Assembly (NCBI RefSeq): GCF_016616235.1
Contig: NZ_CP067100.1
Span: forward strand, 5,329,001-5,393,000
Origin: Bradyrhizobium diazoefficiens
Lineage (GTDB): Bacteria; Pseudomonadota; Alphaproteobacteria; Rhizobiales; Xanthobacteraceae
Reading direction: 5' to 3'
DNA length: 64,000 nt
A program made the position numbers and the translations under genes. This document shows positions 55,908-64,000 of the stretch, one piece after another (within the stretch, counting starts at the first letter, position 1; every line of letters starts with the position of its first letter). The notes under the pieces were generated by a model. The model was not told the DNA's origin, made no database searches, and saw only the letters and a list, made by a program, of their open reading frames with translations.

Positions 55908-58781
55908 ATGTCTCTGATCGAAGAAATCGACTTCGGCACGCCGGCTTCCAAATCGGAAACGATGGTGACGCTGACCATCGACGGCAAAGAGGTCATGGTG
56001 CCGGAGGGCACGTCGATCATGCGCGCCGCGATGGAGGCAGGCCACCAGATCCCGAAGCTGTGCGCGACCGACATGGTCGACGCCTTCGGCTCCTGCCGGC
56101 TCTGCGTCGTCGAGATCGAGGGCCGCGCCGGTACGCCGGCGTCCTGCACCACGCCTGTCATGAACGGCCTTGTCGTGCACACCCAGAGCGAACGGCTGAA
56201 GCAGCTGCGCAAGGGCGTGATGGAGCTCTACATCTCCGACCATCCGCTCGACTGCCTCACCTGCGGCGCCAACGGCGATTGCGAATTGCAGGACATGGCC
56301 GGTGCGGTGGGCCTGCGCGAGGTGCGCTACGGCTATGAGGGCGAGAATCACGTCTTTGCAAAATCGAATGGCGAGGTGAACCCCGCCTGGATGCCAAAGG
56401 ACGAGTCCAATCCCTATTTCACCTATGATCCGTCCAAGTGCATCGTCTGCTCGCGCTGCGTCCGCGCCTGCGAGGAGGTGCAAGGCACCTTCGCGCTGAC
56501 CATCTCCGGCCGCGGCTTCGGCAGCCGCATCTCGCCGGGCATGAGCGAGAGTTTTCTGGGCTCCGAATGCGTCTCCTGCGGCGCCTGCGTGCAGGCCTGC
56601 CCGACCGCGACGCTGACGGAAAAGTCGGTGATCGAGATCGGTCAGCCCGAGCACTCGGTCGTCACCACCTGCGCCTATTGCGGCGTCGGTTGCGCCTTCA
56701 AGGCCGAGATGCGCGGCGAGGAAGTGGTGCGCATGGTGCCGTACAAGGACGGCAAGGCCAATCGCGGCCATTCCTGCGTCAAGGGGCGCTTCGCCTGGGG
56801 CTACACCAACCACAAGGAACGCATTCTTAAACCCATGATCCGCGAGCGGATCGAGGATCCCTGGCGCGAAGTGCCCTGGGACGAGGCGTTCTCGTTTGCC
56901 GCCGCCAGGATGCGCGGCATCCAGAAGAAGTACGGCCGCGACGCCATCGGCGGCATCACCTCGTCCCGCTGCACCAATGAAGAGACCTATCTGGTGCAGA
57001 AGCTGATCCGCGCCGGCTTCGGCAACAACAATGTCGACACCTGCGCCCGCGTCTGCCACTCGCCGACCGGCTATGGCCTCGCTACCACCTTCGGCACCTC
57101 GGCGGGCACGCAGGATTTCGACTCGGTCGAGGACACCGACGTCGTCGTGATCATCGGTGCCAACCCGGCCTCCGCCCACCCGGTGTTCGCCTCGCGGCTG
57201 AAGAAGCGGCTGCGGCAGGGTGCAAAACTGATCGTGATCGATCCGCGCCGCACCGAGATGGTGGAATCGCCGCATGTGAAGGCGCTGCACCTGCCGCTGA
57301 TGCCCGGCACCAACGTCGCGGTGATGACCGGGATCGCGCATGTCATCGTCACCGAAGGCCTCGTCAACGAAGCCTTTGTACGCGAGCGCTGCGACTGGGC
57401 CGAGTTCGAGGAATGGGCCGCCTTCGTCGCCCAGCCGAACAACAGCCCGGAAGCGACCGCCATCCTCACCGGCGTCGACCCGAAGGATCTGCGCGAGGCG
57501 GCCCGCATCTACGCCACCGGCGGCAATGGCGCAATCTATTACGGCCTGGGCGTCACCGAGCATAGCCAGGGCTCGACCACGGTGATCGCGATCGCGAACC
57601 TTGCGATGGCAACCGGCAATATCGGCCGCCCCGGCGTCGGCGTGAACCCGCTGCGGGGCCAGAACAACGTGCAGGGCTCCTGCGACATGGGCTCGTTCCC
57701 GCATGAACTGCCCGGTTACCGTCACATCTCGGGCGACGCCGTGCGCGACCAGTTCGAGGCGCTCTGGAACGTCAAGCTCAACCCGGAGCCGGGCCTGCGC
57801 ATTCCCAACATGTTCGACGCCGCGGTCGAAGGCACGTTCATGGGCCTCTACGTGCAGGGCGAGGACATCCTGCAGTCCGACCCCAACACCAAGCACGTGG
57901 TGGCGGCGCTGTCGGCGATGGAATGCGTCATCGTCCACGACCTGTTCCTGAATGAGACCGCCAACTACGCCCACGTCTTCCTGCCCGGCTCCAGCTTCCT
58001 CGAGAAGGACGGCACCTTCACCAATGCCGAGCGCCGCATCCAGCGCGTGCGCAAGGTGATGTCGCCGAAGAACGGCATGGCCGACTGGGAGGTCACCATC
58101 GGCCTCGCCCGGGCGATGGGCTTCGAGATGAACTACAGCCACCCGTCCGAGATCATGGACGAGATCGCGGCGCTGACCCCGACCTTTGCCGGCGTCTCCT
58201 ACGCCAAGCTCGACGAGCTCGGCTCGGTGCAGTGGCCCTGCAACGAGAAGGCGCCGGAGGGCACGCCGGTGATGCATATCGACGGCTTCGTGCGCGGCAA
58301 GGGCAAGTTCGTCGTCACAGAATACGTCGCGACCGACGAACGCACCGGCCCGCGCTATCCGCTGCTGCTGACCACGGGCCGCATCCTCAGCCAGTACAAT
58401 GTCGGCGCGCAGACGCGGCGCACCGACAACGTGGTCTGGCATGCCGAGGACCGGCTCGAGATCCATCCACACGATGCCGAGCAGCGCGGCGTGCGCGACG
58501 GCGACTGGGTGCGGCTGAAGAGCCGCGCCGGCGAGACCACGCTGCGCGCGGAGATCACCGACCGCGTCGCGCCGGGCGTCGTCTACACCACCTTCCACCA
58601 CCCCGATACGCAGGCCAACGTCATCACCACGGACTATTCGGACTGGGCGACCAACTGCCCCGAATACAAGGTCACGGCGGTGCAGGTGTCCCCGTCGAAC
58701 GGCCCGTCCGACTGGCAGAAGGCCTATGACGCGCAGGCGCGGCACTCCCGCCGCATCGCGCCCGCCGAGGCCGCGGAGTAA
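55908..58781 (+). CDS. fdsA: NAD-dependent formate dehydrogenase, alpha subunit (Mo-bis-MGD)
   Basis: The 957-residue protein carries an N-terminal [2Fe-2S] domain (CGSCRLCVVE-type cysteines), a His-Cys cluster region (DCLTCGANGDCELQ), two 4Fe-4S motifs (CIVCSRCVRACEEVQG and CVSCGACVQACPTATL), then the Mo domain starting CAYCGVGCAFKAE. Cys383, in DTCARVCHSPTGYG followed by His384, is the expected molybdenum ligand; no in-frame UGA for selenocysteine is present. It oxidises formate to CO2. AGGAGAACGACA precedes the ATG. In the cell it would remove formate made by frc and oxc. Confidence 0.97.
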   Translation: MSLIEEIDFGTPASKSETMVTLTIDGKEVMVPEGTSIMRAAMEAGHQIPKLCATDMVDAFGSCRLCVVEIEGRAGTPASCTTPVMNGLVVHTQSERLKQLRKGVMELYISDHPLDCLTCGANGDCELQDMAGAVGLREVRYGYEGENHVFAKSNGEVNPAWMPKDESNPYFTYDPSKCIVCSRCVRACEEVQGTFALTISGRGFGSRISPGMSESFLGSECVSCGACVQACPTATLTEKSVIEIGQPEHSVVTTCAYCGVGCAFKAEMRGEEVVRMVPYKDGKANRGHSCVKGRFAWGYTNHKERILKPMIRERIEDPWREVPWDEAFSFAAARMRGIQKKYGRDAIGGITSSRCTNEETYLVQKLIRAGFGNNNVDTCARVCHSPTGYGLATTFGTSAGTQDFDSVEDTDVVVIIGANPASAHPVFASRLKKRLRQGAKLIVIDPRRTEMVESPHVKALHLPLMPGTNVAVMTGIAHVIVTEGLVNEAFVRERCDWAEFEEWAAFVAQPNNSPEATAILTGVDPKDLREAARIYATGGNGAIYYGLGVTEHSQGSTTVIAIANLAMATGNIGRPGVGVNPLRGQNNVQGSCDMGSFPHELPGYRHISGDAVRDQFEALWNVKLNPEPGLRIPNMFDAAVEGTFMGLYVQGEDILQSDPNTKHVVAALSAMECVIVHDLFLNETANYAHVFLPGSSFLEKDGTFTNAERRIQRVRKVMSPKNGMADWEVTIGLARAMGFEMNYSHPSEIMDEIAALTPTFAGVSYAKLDELGSVQWPCNEKAPEGTPVMHIDGFVRGKGKFVVTEYVATDERTGPRYPLLLTTGRILSQYNVGAQTRRTDNVVWHAEDRLEIHPHDAEQRGVRDGDWVRLKSRAGETTLRAEITDRVAPGVVYTTFHHPDTQANVITTDYSDWATNCPEYKVTAVQVSPSNGPSDWQKAYDAQARHSRRIAPAEAAE

Positions 58782-58785
58782 CGGC

Positions 58786-59616
58786 ATGCACGTGCCGGTC
58801 CAGGCCATCGACCGCGAGATCTGGCGCGACGGTGCCGCGTCCGAGGGGGCACGGCTGATCCCGGAGGAGACGCCGCTGGCGCTGACCTACAATGGCGGCA
58901 CCTACGCCGTCATGATGGGCACGCCGCAGAACCTCGAGGATTTCGCCGTCGGCTTCAGCCTTGACGAAGGCATCATCAAATCGGTCGACGACATCAAGTC
59001 GCTCGACGTGGTCCGGCTCGACGACGGCATCGAGCTGCGGATGTGGCTCGCCTCGGACGAGGCCGCGCGCATCAGCGAGCGCCGCCGCCATATCGCCGGC
59101 CCGACCGGCTGCGGCATCTGCGGCATCGATTCCATTGCCGAAGCGGTGCGCCCCGCCGCCGTCGTGCCACGGGGGACCAGCTTCACGCCACAGCAGATCA
59201 TGGCCGCGATGCAGGCGATCGCGCCCCTGCAAGCGATCAACATGCAGACCCGTGCGGTCCACGCCGCGGCGTTCTGGTCGCCGGCGAACGGCCTTGCGGC
59301 CCTACGTGAGGACGTCGGCCGTCACAACGCGCTCGACAAGCTCGCTGGCGCCCTGGCGCGCAGCCGGACGGACGCAAGCGCCGGCATGGTGCTGCTGACG
59401 AGCCGCGTCTCGGTCGAGATGGTGCAGAAGACGGCCGCGATCGGCGCGCCGGTGATGGTTGCCGTCTCCGCCCCGACCGCGCTCGCGGTCCGCACCGCCA
59501 CTGCTGCCGGCATCACGCTGATCGCGATTGCCCGCAGCGACGGGTTTGAAGTGTTCACGCACCAGGCCCGCGTCACGGCTCTTCGTGCCCAGGAGATCAT
59601 CGATGTCGTCGCCTGA
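58786..59616 (+). CDS. fdhD: Formate dehydrogenase accessory sulfurtransferase FdhD
   Basis: The 276-residue protein has Cys109 and Cys112 in PTGCGICGIDSI, the CxxC pair that accepts sulfur, then EDVGRHNALDKLAGALARS and the C-terminal nucleotide-binding region SVSAPTALAVRTATAAGI. It passes sulfur from a desulfurase to the molybdenum cofactor of FdsA. The start five bases after the fdsA stop is preferred over one inside fdsA. It sits between fdsA and fdsD, the usual fds order. Confidence 0.95.
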   Translation: MHVPVQAIDREIWRDGAASEGARLIPEETPLALTYNGGTYAVMMGTPQNLEDFAVGFSLDEGIIKSVDDIKSLDVVRLDDGIELRMWLASDEAARISERRRHIAGPTGCGICGIDSIAEAVRPAAVVPRGTSFTPQQIMAAMQAIAPLQAINMQTRAVHAAAFWSPANGLAALREDVGRHNALDKLAGALARSRTDASAGMVLLTSRVSVEMVQKTAAIGAPVMVAVSAPTALAVRTATAAGITLIAIARSDGFEVFTHQARVTALRAQEIIDVVA

Positions 59617-59839
59617 CCGCCTCGTCTACATGGCCAACCAGATCGGCACGTTCTTCCGCAGCCAGGGCCACGACAAGGCCGTGCCGGGGATTGCCGAGCA
59701 CATCAAGAAGTTCTGGGATCCCCGGATGAAGCGCGCGATCTTCGCCCATCTCGATGCCGGCGGCGCGGGCCTCGAGCCTGACGTCCGTGAGGCCCTCACC
59801 TCGCTGAAGCAGGCGACGACCCTTGCAGCAGCGCCGTAA
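59603..59839 (+). CDS. fdsD: NAD-dependent formate dehydrogenase, delta subunit
   Basis: The 78-residue protein, MSSPDRLVYMANQIGTFFRS at its start and IAEHIKKFWDPRMKRAIFAHLD in the middle, is the FdsD small subunit associated with assembly of the complex. Its start overlaps the fdhD stop by 14 bases. Its last 44 bases overlap the convergent glnE gene, so the two stops lie inside each other's frame. Confidence 0.9.
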   Translation: MSSPDRLVYMANQIGTFFRSQGHDKAVPGIAEHIKKFWDPRMKRAIFAHLDAGGAGLEPDVREALTSLKQATTLAAAP

Positions 59840-62783
59840 ACACGCGCCGCACCTCGCCCTGCGTTTCCTTCACGCGGGCCTCCAGCGCGGAGAAATCCGG
59901 CGCATCGCCGGCGCGCGCCATCACGCGTTGAAGGTCGGTGCCGGCGGTTTCCGGGTTGAAGCGATCGCTGACGCAGAGCCGCAGGATCTGCGTCAAATCG
60001 TGGTAGAGCCGCGCCGCGGCGCGCAGGACCTCGGTTTCCGATTGTGAGAGCACGCCGAGCCTGCATGCATTTTCCAGCACCTGCATCGTGCTGACGTCGA
60101 GTATCCCGGGCTTGTCGTGGGCGTGCACGAGCTGGAGATATTGCGCGATGAAGTCGATGTCGATCATGCCGCCGGCGGCATATTTGAGATCCCAATGGTC
60201 GCTCTCGCCCTTTTCCTGCGCGATCGCGTGCCGCATGTCGGCGACGTCGTTGGCGATGATCACCCTGTCCCGGCGGCGCGTCAGCACGTCGCGGATCACG
60301 CGCTCGATCCGCTCCCGGAATTCGCTCGAAGCCGACACCACGCGCGCGCGCGTCAGCGCCATGTGCTCCCAGGTCCAGGCCTCGTTGGCCTGATAATCGG
60401 CGAAGGAGGTAAGGCTCGAGGCGACGGGGCCGGCGCGCCCGGACGGGCGCAGCCGCATGTCGATCTCGTAAAGCACGCCGTAATTGGTGCGCGTCGTGAA
60501 CGCGCTGATCAGGCGCTGGGTGAAACGGGCGAAATAATGCGCACCCTGCAGCGACTTCGGTCCGTCCGAGTCCGGCTCGTCGCTGTCGAAATCGTAGAGC
60601 AGGATCAGGTCGAGATCTGACGAGGCCGTCATTTCGCGGCTGCCGAGCCGGCCCATCGCGATGATCGCGGTCTGCTGATCCCTAATGCGGCCGTGCTGGG
60701 CGGCGAAGCGGTCGGCGACGAGACCATGCACGGTGTGGACGATGCCTTCGGCGACGTCGGCGAAGGCGGTGCTCGCCTGCTGCGCCGAGACGGTACCGGA
60801 CAGGATGCGCGTGCCGATCAGGAACAGGCTCTCCTGTCCGAACAGGCGCAGGCGATCGAGGAATTCCTCGTATGAACCGGCGTCCTGCACGGTCGCCGCC
60901 AGGCGCCCCGACAATTCCTGCCTGTCCGGCATGGCGCCGAAGAAGCGCGGATCGATCAGTCCGTCCATGAGCTGCGGCTGCCGCGCCAGCATCTCGCCGA
61001 GCCGCGGCGCGGCGCCCAGCACCAGCGCCACCAGCGCGACCAGATCGCGGTTCTGCCCGAGCAGCGTGATCAGCCGCCCGCCGCGCTGGAGCGCCCCAAG
61101 GAAATGGTCGAACGCAACGACGGCGCGATCCGGCTCCTCGGCACGGGCGAGACCATCGATCAGGGCTGGCACGAAATCGAGGAAGGCGCCGCGCGTCTGG
61201 TCGTTCCGGAACACGCGATAGTCGCCGGTGATCCAATCGCGCACGGTCTGCGCGAGCGCGGCCGGCTTCTTGAAGCCGAGCGTGGTCAGATATTGCAGCA
61301 GGCGCGGATCGTTGGGGCCCGCGCTGTAGTCGAGCGCGGGCAGCTTGGCCGTGCCGGTCGGATCGTCGCCCTCGAACAATTTTTCATAATGACCTTGCAC
61401 GATCTTGAGTTGGCGCAACAGATCTCGCGCGAAGGCCTCACGATCCGGATAGCCGAAGAACCAGGCGAAGCGCTCGACCGCGTCCTTGTCCTCGGGCAGC
61501 GTGTGGGTCTGCTCGTCGGCGATCATCTGAAGACGATGCTCGACGCGGCGCAGGAACTCGTAGGCGGCGGTGAGTTCGTCGCGCGCGGCGAAGGTGATCC
61601 AATTGCTGGAGGCGAGAATGTCGAGCGCGGCGAGCGTCGGCCGCACCCGCAATTCGGGATGGCGGCCGCCCGCGATCAGCTGCTGCGTCTGCGCGAAAAA
61701 CTCGATCTCGCGGATGCCGCCGCGGCCGACCTTGACATTGTGCCCCTCGACCGCGATCTCGCTCTGGCCGCGATAGGTCTGCATCTGCCGCTTCATGTCG
61801 TGGACGTCGGCGAGCGCGGCAAAGTCGAGATGCTTGCGCCAGACGAACGGCGCGATTTCGGCCAGCAGCGCTTCGCCTGCTTTGGCATCGCCGGCACAGG
61901 CGCGCGCCTTGATCATTGCGGCGCGCTCCCAGGTGCGCCCTTCCCGCTCGTAGTAGTTCAGCGCGGCGTCGCGCGAGATCGCCACCTGCGTCGAGGACGG
62001 ATCCGGACGCAGGCGCAGATCGACGCGGAACACATAGCCATCATAGGTGCGCTGTTGAAGGATGCGCGCCATGCCCTGCGTCACGCGGACGAAGAACGGC
62101 TGCGGCTCGATATCGGGCGCGAGCGTTGTGGCATCAGGGTCGAAGAACACGATGAGATCGATGTCGCTGGAATAGTTCAGCTCGCCCGCGCCCATCTTGC
62201 CCATCGCGAGCACGATCAGGCCGCAGCCTTCCTCGGGAGCCTCCGGATTGGGCGGCGAGAGCTTGCCACGTGCGGCTTCCTGCCGCAGCAGGTACTGGAG
62301 CGCCGCCTGCACCGAGGACACCGCAACATCGGTCAGCGCCGCCGTCACCCGCATCACCGGCCAGACCCCCCCGATGTCGCACAGCGCAGTCAGCAGCGCG
62401 GCCTCCGCCTTCATGCGGCGGAGCAGACGCATCACCTCGGCTTCGTCGCCCGCCGCGAGCACCGCGCCCCACGCCTCTGCGATCAGCGTGGGAAGATACG
62501 CGTCCGGATCGCACTCGAGCAGGCGGATCAGACGCGGCGCGTCAGTGCGCACCAGATCGAACAGATAGGGCGAGAATTCCGCGATGCCGGCCAGGATGTT
62601 CCGCGCGAAGGGATGGCTCAGCAAGCCCTCGATACGGGCCGATTGTGCCGGCTCAAGCTCGGCCAGCCAGCTCTCGATACGTCGTTCGTCAGTTGCGGAA
62701 GCGGCAATATGGGGAGCTTCCGCGAAGCGCGCGGCGAGACTCGCTCCATGCTTGTCCGCGTTTCCCGGCGCGGAGTGGTTCAT
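59796..62783 (-). CDS. glnE: Bifunctional glutamine synthetase adenylyltransferase/adenylyl-removing enzyme
   Basis: The 995-residue protein contains two nucleotidyltransferase domains: MGKMGAGELNYSSDIDLIVFFD in the N-terminal (removing) half and MGRLGSREMTASSDLDLILLYD in the C-terminal (adenylylating) half, with a helical linker between (about residues 480-680). It controls glutamine synthetase in response to PII. Start and stop overlap neighbours: the ATG overlaps the stop of the upstream kinase gene by ATGA, and the stop lies inside fdsD. Confidence 0.96.
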   Translation of the reverse strand: MNHSAPGNADKHGASLAARFAEAPHIAASATDERRIESWLAELEPAQSARIEGLLSHPFARNILAGIAEFSPYLFDLVRTDAPRLIRLLECDPDAYLPTLIAEAWGAVLAAGDEAEVMRLLRRMKAEAALLTALCDIGGVWPVMRVTAALTDVAVSSVQAALQYLLRQEAARGKLSPPNPEAPEEGCGLIVLAMGKMGAGELNYSSDIDLIVFFDPDATTLAPDIEPQPFFVRVTQGMARILQQRTYDGYVFRVDLRLRPDPSSTQVAISRDAALNYYEREGRTWERAAMIKARACAGDAKAGEALLAEIAPFVWRKHLDFAALADVHDMKRQMQTYRGQSEIAVEGHNVKVGRGGIREIEFFAQTQQLIAGGRHPELRVRPTLAALDILASSNWITFAARDELTAAYEFLRRVEHRLQMIADEQTHTLPEDKDAVERFAWFFGYPDREAFARDLLRQLKIVQGHYEKLFEGDDPTGTAKLPALDYSAGPNDPRLLQYLTTLGFKKPAALAQTVRDWITGDYRVFRNDQTRGAFLDFVPALIDGLARAEEPDRAVVAFDHFLGALQRGGRLITLLGQNRDLVALVALVLGAAPRLGEMLARQPQLMDGLIDPRFFGAMPDRQELSGRLAATVQDAGSYEEFLDRLRLFGQESLFLIGTRILSGTVSAQQASTAFADVAEGIVHTVHGLVADRFAAQHGRIRDQQTAIIAMGRLGSREMTASSDLDLILLYDFDSDEPDSDGPKSLQGAHYFARFTQRLISAFTTRTNYGVLYEIDMRLRPSGRAGPVASSLTSFADYQANEAWTWEHMALTRARVVSASSEFRERIERVIRDVLTRRRDRVIIANDVADMRHAIAQEKGESDHWDLKYAAGGMIDIDFIAQYLQLVHAHDKPGILDVSTMQVLENACRLGVLSQSETEVLRAAARLYHDLTQILRLCVSDRFNPETAGTDLQRVMARAGDAPDFSALEARVKETQGEVRRVFTALLQGSSPASAR

Positions 62784-64000
62784 GCCACCTTCTGTGGCAC
62801 ATCCTGCATTGGAGGAGCAACCCTGTCGCCTGCACCCGCGCGCGCCGGCAGCACCAGCGTGGCGATGAGGCCGGGCTGGGCATCGCCCAGCCGCAATTCG
62901 CCGCCATGAAGCGTCGCAACCGCGGCGGCGAGGCTGAGGCCGAGGCCGGACCCCGGCAGCGTGCGGCTGGCCTCGAGCCGCACGAATCGCTCGACGACGT
63001 GCTTGCGGTCGGCCTCGGGAATGCCGGGGCCGCGATCGATGACGCTGAGCAGCACTTGGTCGCCCTCTCGCTTCGCCTCGATCGTGATCTGCCGCGCGTC
63101 CATGCTGACCACGGTTCCGCCGGTCTGTGCGACCGGCTTGCCATATTTGATCGCATTCTCGACGAGGTTGGCGAGCGCCTGGCTGATCAGTTCGCGGTTG
63201 GCGTGAACGGGTGTGGGCTCGGCCCTGACCTTGAGCGTCATGCCGTCGTCCTCGGCGAGCGGCTCGTAGAGCTCGTGGATACCGCCCGCGACTTCGGCCG
63301 CGTCGAAATCATCCATGTTGCCGCGCGCCTGCCCGGACTCGGCGCGCGCGATCATCAGCAGCGCGTTGAAGGTGCGGATCAGGCCGTCGGATTCCTCGAT
63401 GGTCCGTTCCAGCGCGGCGCGGTAGTCGGCCTCGCAGCCCGATCTCGCCAGCGCCTCCTCGGCGCGGTTGCGCATACGCGTCAGCGGCGTCTTGAGGTCG
63501 TGGGCGATGTTGTCGGAGACTTCTTTCAGCCCCGCCATCAGCGCTTCGATCCGCTCCAGCATGGCGTTGAGATTTTCGGCGAGGCGATCGAGCTCGTCGC
63601 CGCTGCGCCCGACGGGCAAGCGCCCGCTGAGATCGCCGGTCATGATGCGCTGGGCGGTGCCGGTCATGGCATCGATGCGGGTAAGCACACGGCGGGCGAC
63701 GAAGACGCCGCCGCCGAGGCCGAGCACCACCACGATCAGGACCGACCATTGCGCCGCCTTGGCGACGATGCTGAACAGGCGCCGCCGCTCGGCGAGATCG
63801 CGGCCGATCAGCAGCCGGAAGCCGTTTTCGAGCTCGGTGACGCGCACCAGCGCGCGATGGTCGCGGTCGTCGGCATCCTCGATCCGCCGATAGGCCGTCT
63901 CCGACCAGCCGCGCGTCGCCATCACGCCGGGCGCGAGCGAGCCGACATTGCCGGCGATCGCCTGCCCGGTCGGTGTGGTCACGAGGTAGAGGTTGGCGCC
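62780..64000 (-). CDS. HAMP-domain sensor histidine kinase, N-terminus beyond the window
   Basis: The frame is open to the window end, giving about 406 C-terminal residues. A membrane helix (WSVLIVVVLGLGGGVFVARRVL) is followed by HAMP (RIDAMTGTAQRIMTGDLSGRLPV), the HisKA motif VSDNIAHDLKTPLTRMRNRAEE, and ATPase boxes NLVENAIKYGK, VIDRGPGIPEADR and GSGLGLSLAAAVA. The short N-terminal sensory part is periplasmic and incomplete. The HDLKTPLTRMR pattern is that of the QseC/CusS group. Its stop overlaps the glnE start, so kinase and GlnE are co-translated; a response regulator is expected to the right. Confidence 0.9.
   Translation of the reverse strand, partial: GANLYLVTTPTGQAIAGNVGSLAPGVMATRGWSETAYRRIEDADDRDHRALVRVTELENGFRLLIGRDLAERRRLFSIVAKAAQWSVLIVVVLGLGGGVFVARRVLTRIDAMTGTAQRIMTGDLSGRLPVGRSGDELDRLAENLNAMLERIEALMAGLKEVSDNIAHDLKTPLTRMRNRAEEALARSGCEADYRAALERTIEESDGLIRTFNALLMIARAESGQARGNMDDFDAAEVAGGIHELYEPLAEDDGMTLKVRAEPTPVHANRELISQALANLVENAIKYGKPVAQTGGTVVSMDARQITIEAKREGDQVLLSVIDRGPGIPEADRKHVVERFVRLEASRTLPGSGLGLSLAAAVATLHGGELRLGDAQPGLIATLVLPARAGAGDRVAPPMQDVPQKVA

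Noticed and set aside
55830..58808. 992-codon minus-strand frame opposite fdsA
   Set aside because: Shadow; the plus strand encodes all FdsA cofactor motifs.

Overview
The window is high-GC alphaproteobacterial chromosome. Gene content, the many small lineage-type proteins and several families of intergenic palindromes point to Bradyrhizobium or a close relative; this assignment is inference from recognition, not from a search. No rRNA, tRNA or CRISPR array was seen.

Layout. 0-5.7 kb: the end of a FAD subunit and a full molybdopterin subunit of a YagS/YagR-type (xanthine dehydrogenase family) oxidoreductase, then an ornithine/lysine/arginine decarboxylase with a coupled GNAT acetyltransferase. 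6.2-8.8 kb: a D-2-hydroxyacid dehydrogenase divergent from a two-subunit thiamine-diphosphate enzyme. 9.3-13 kb: glxR, hyi and gcl, which take glyoxylate to glycerate. 13-19 kb: adenine deaminase, a tripartite tricarboxylate transporter (TctA, TctB, TctC types) and an IclR regulator. 19.1-25.5 kb: an ADP-forming acyl-CoA synthetase divergent from gntR-oxc-frc, the core of oxalate catabolism. 25.5-34.4 kb: an accessory stretch of small genes, frameshifted genes, an integrase scrap and degenerate repeats, plus a cold-shock gene and two secreted alpha/beta hydrolases. 34.6-36 kb: an Hsp70-like protein. 36.2-42.1 kb: a 45-residue protein, two OxlT-like transporters, a CBS-domain protein, a PanE-like reductase and a fumarylacetoacetase-family enzyme. 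42.3-46 kb: a frameshifted coiled-coil protein, two secreted proteins and an IS30-family element. 46.2-52.5 kb: nitronate monooxygenase, a quinone-oxidoreductase-like protein, a cation diffusion facilitator and a PleC-like sensor kinase. 52.7-59.8 kb: a LysR regulator divergent from fdsG-fdsB-fdsA-fdhD-fdsD (NAD-linked formate dehydrogenase). 59.8-64 kb: glnE and a sensor kinase cut by the window end.

The central story is C2 metabolism. Oxalate would enter by the OxlT-like carriers, be activated by Frc (and possibly the ADP-forming synthetase), be decarboxylated by Oxc to formyl-CoA and then formate, and be oxidised to CO2 with NADH by Fds. An alternative arm, reduction of oxalyl-CoA to glyoxylate by a PanE2-like enzyme, would feed gcl-glxR. 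A 17-bp element, TGGCATnnGGTATACCA, occurs six times: twice between the synthetase and gntR, and once before each of the small protein, the two carriers and the CBS protein. It fits the operator of an FCD-type GntR protein, and I propose it defines one oxalate regulon scattered over 18 kb that contains several genes of unknown role.
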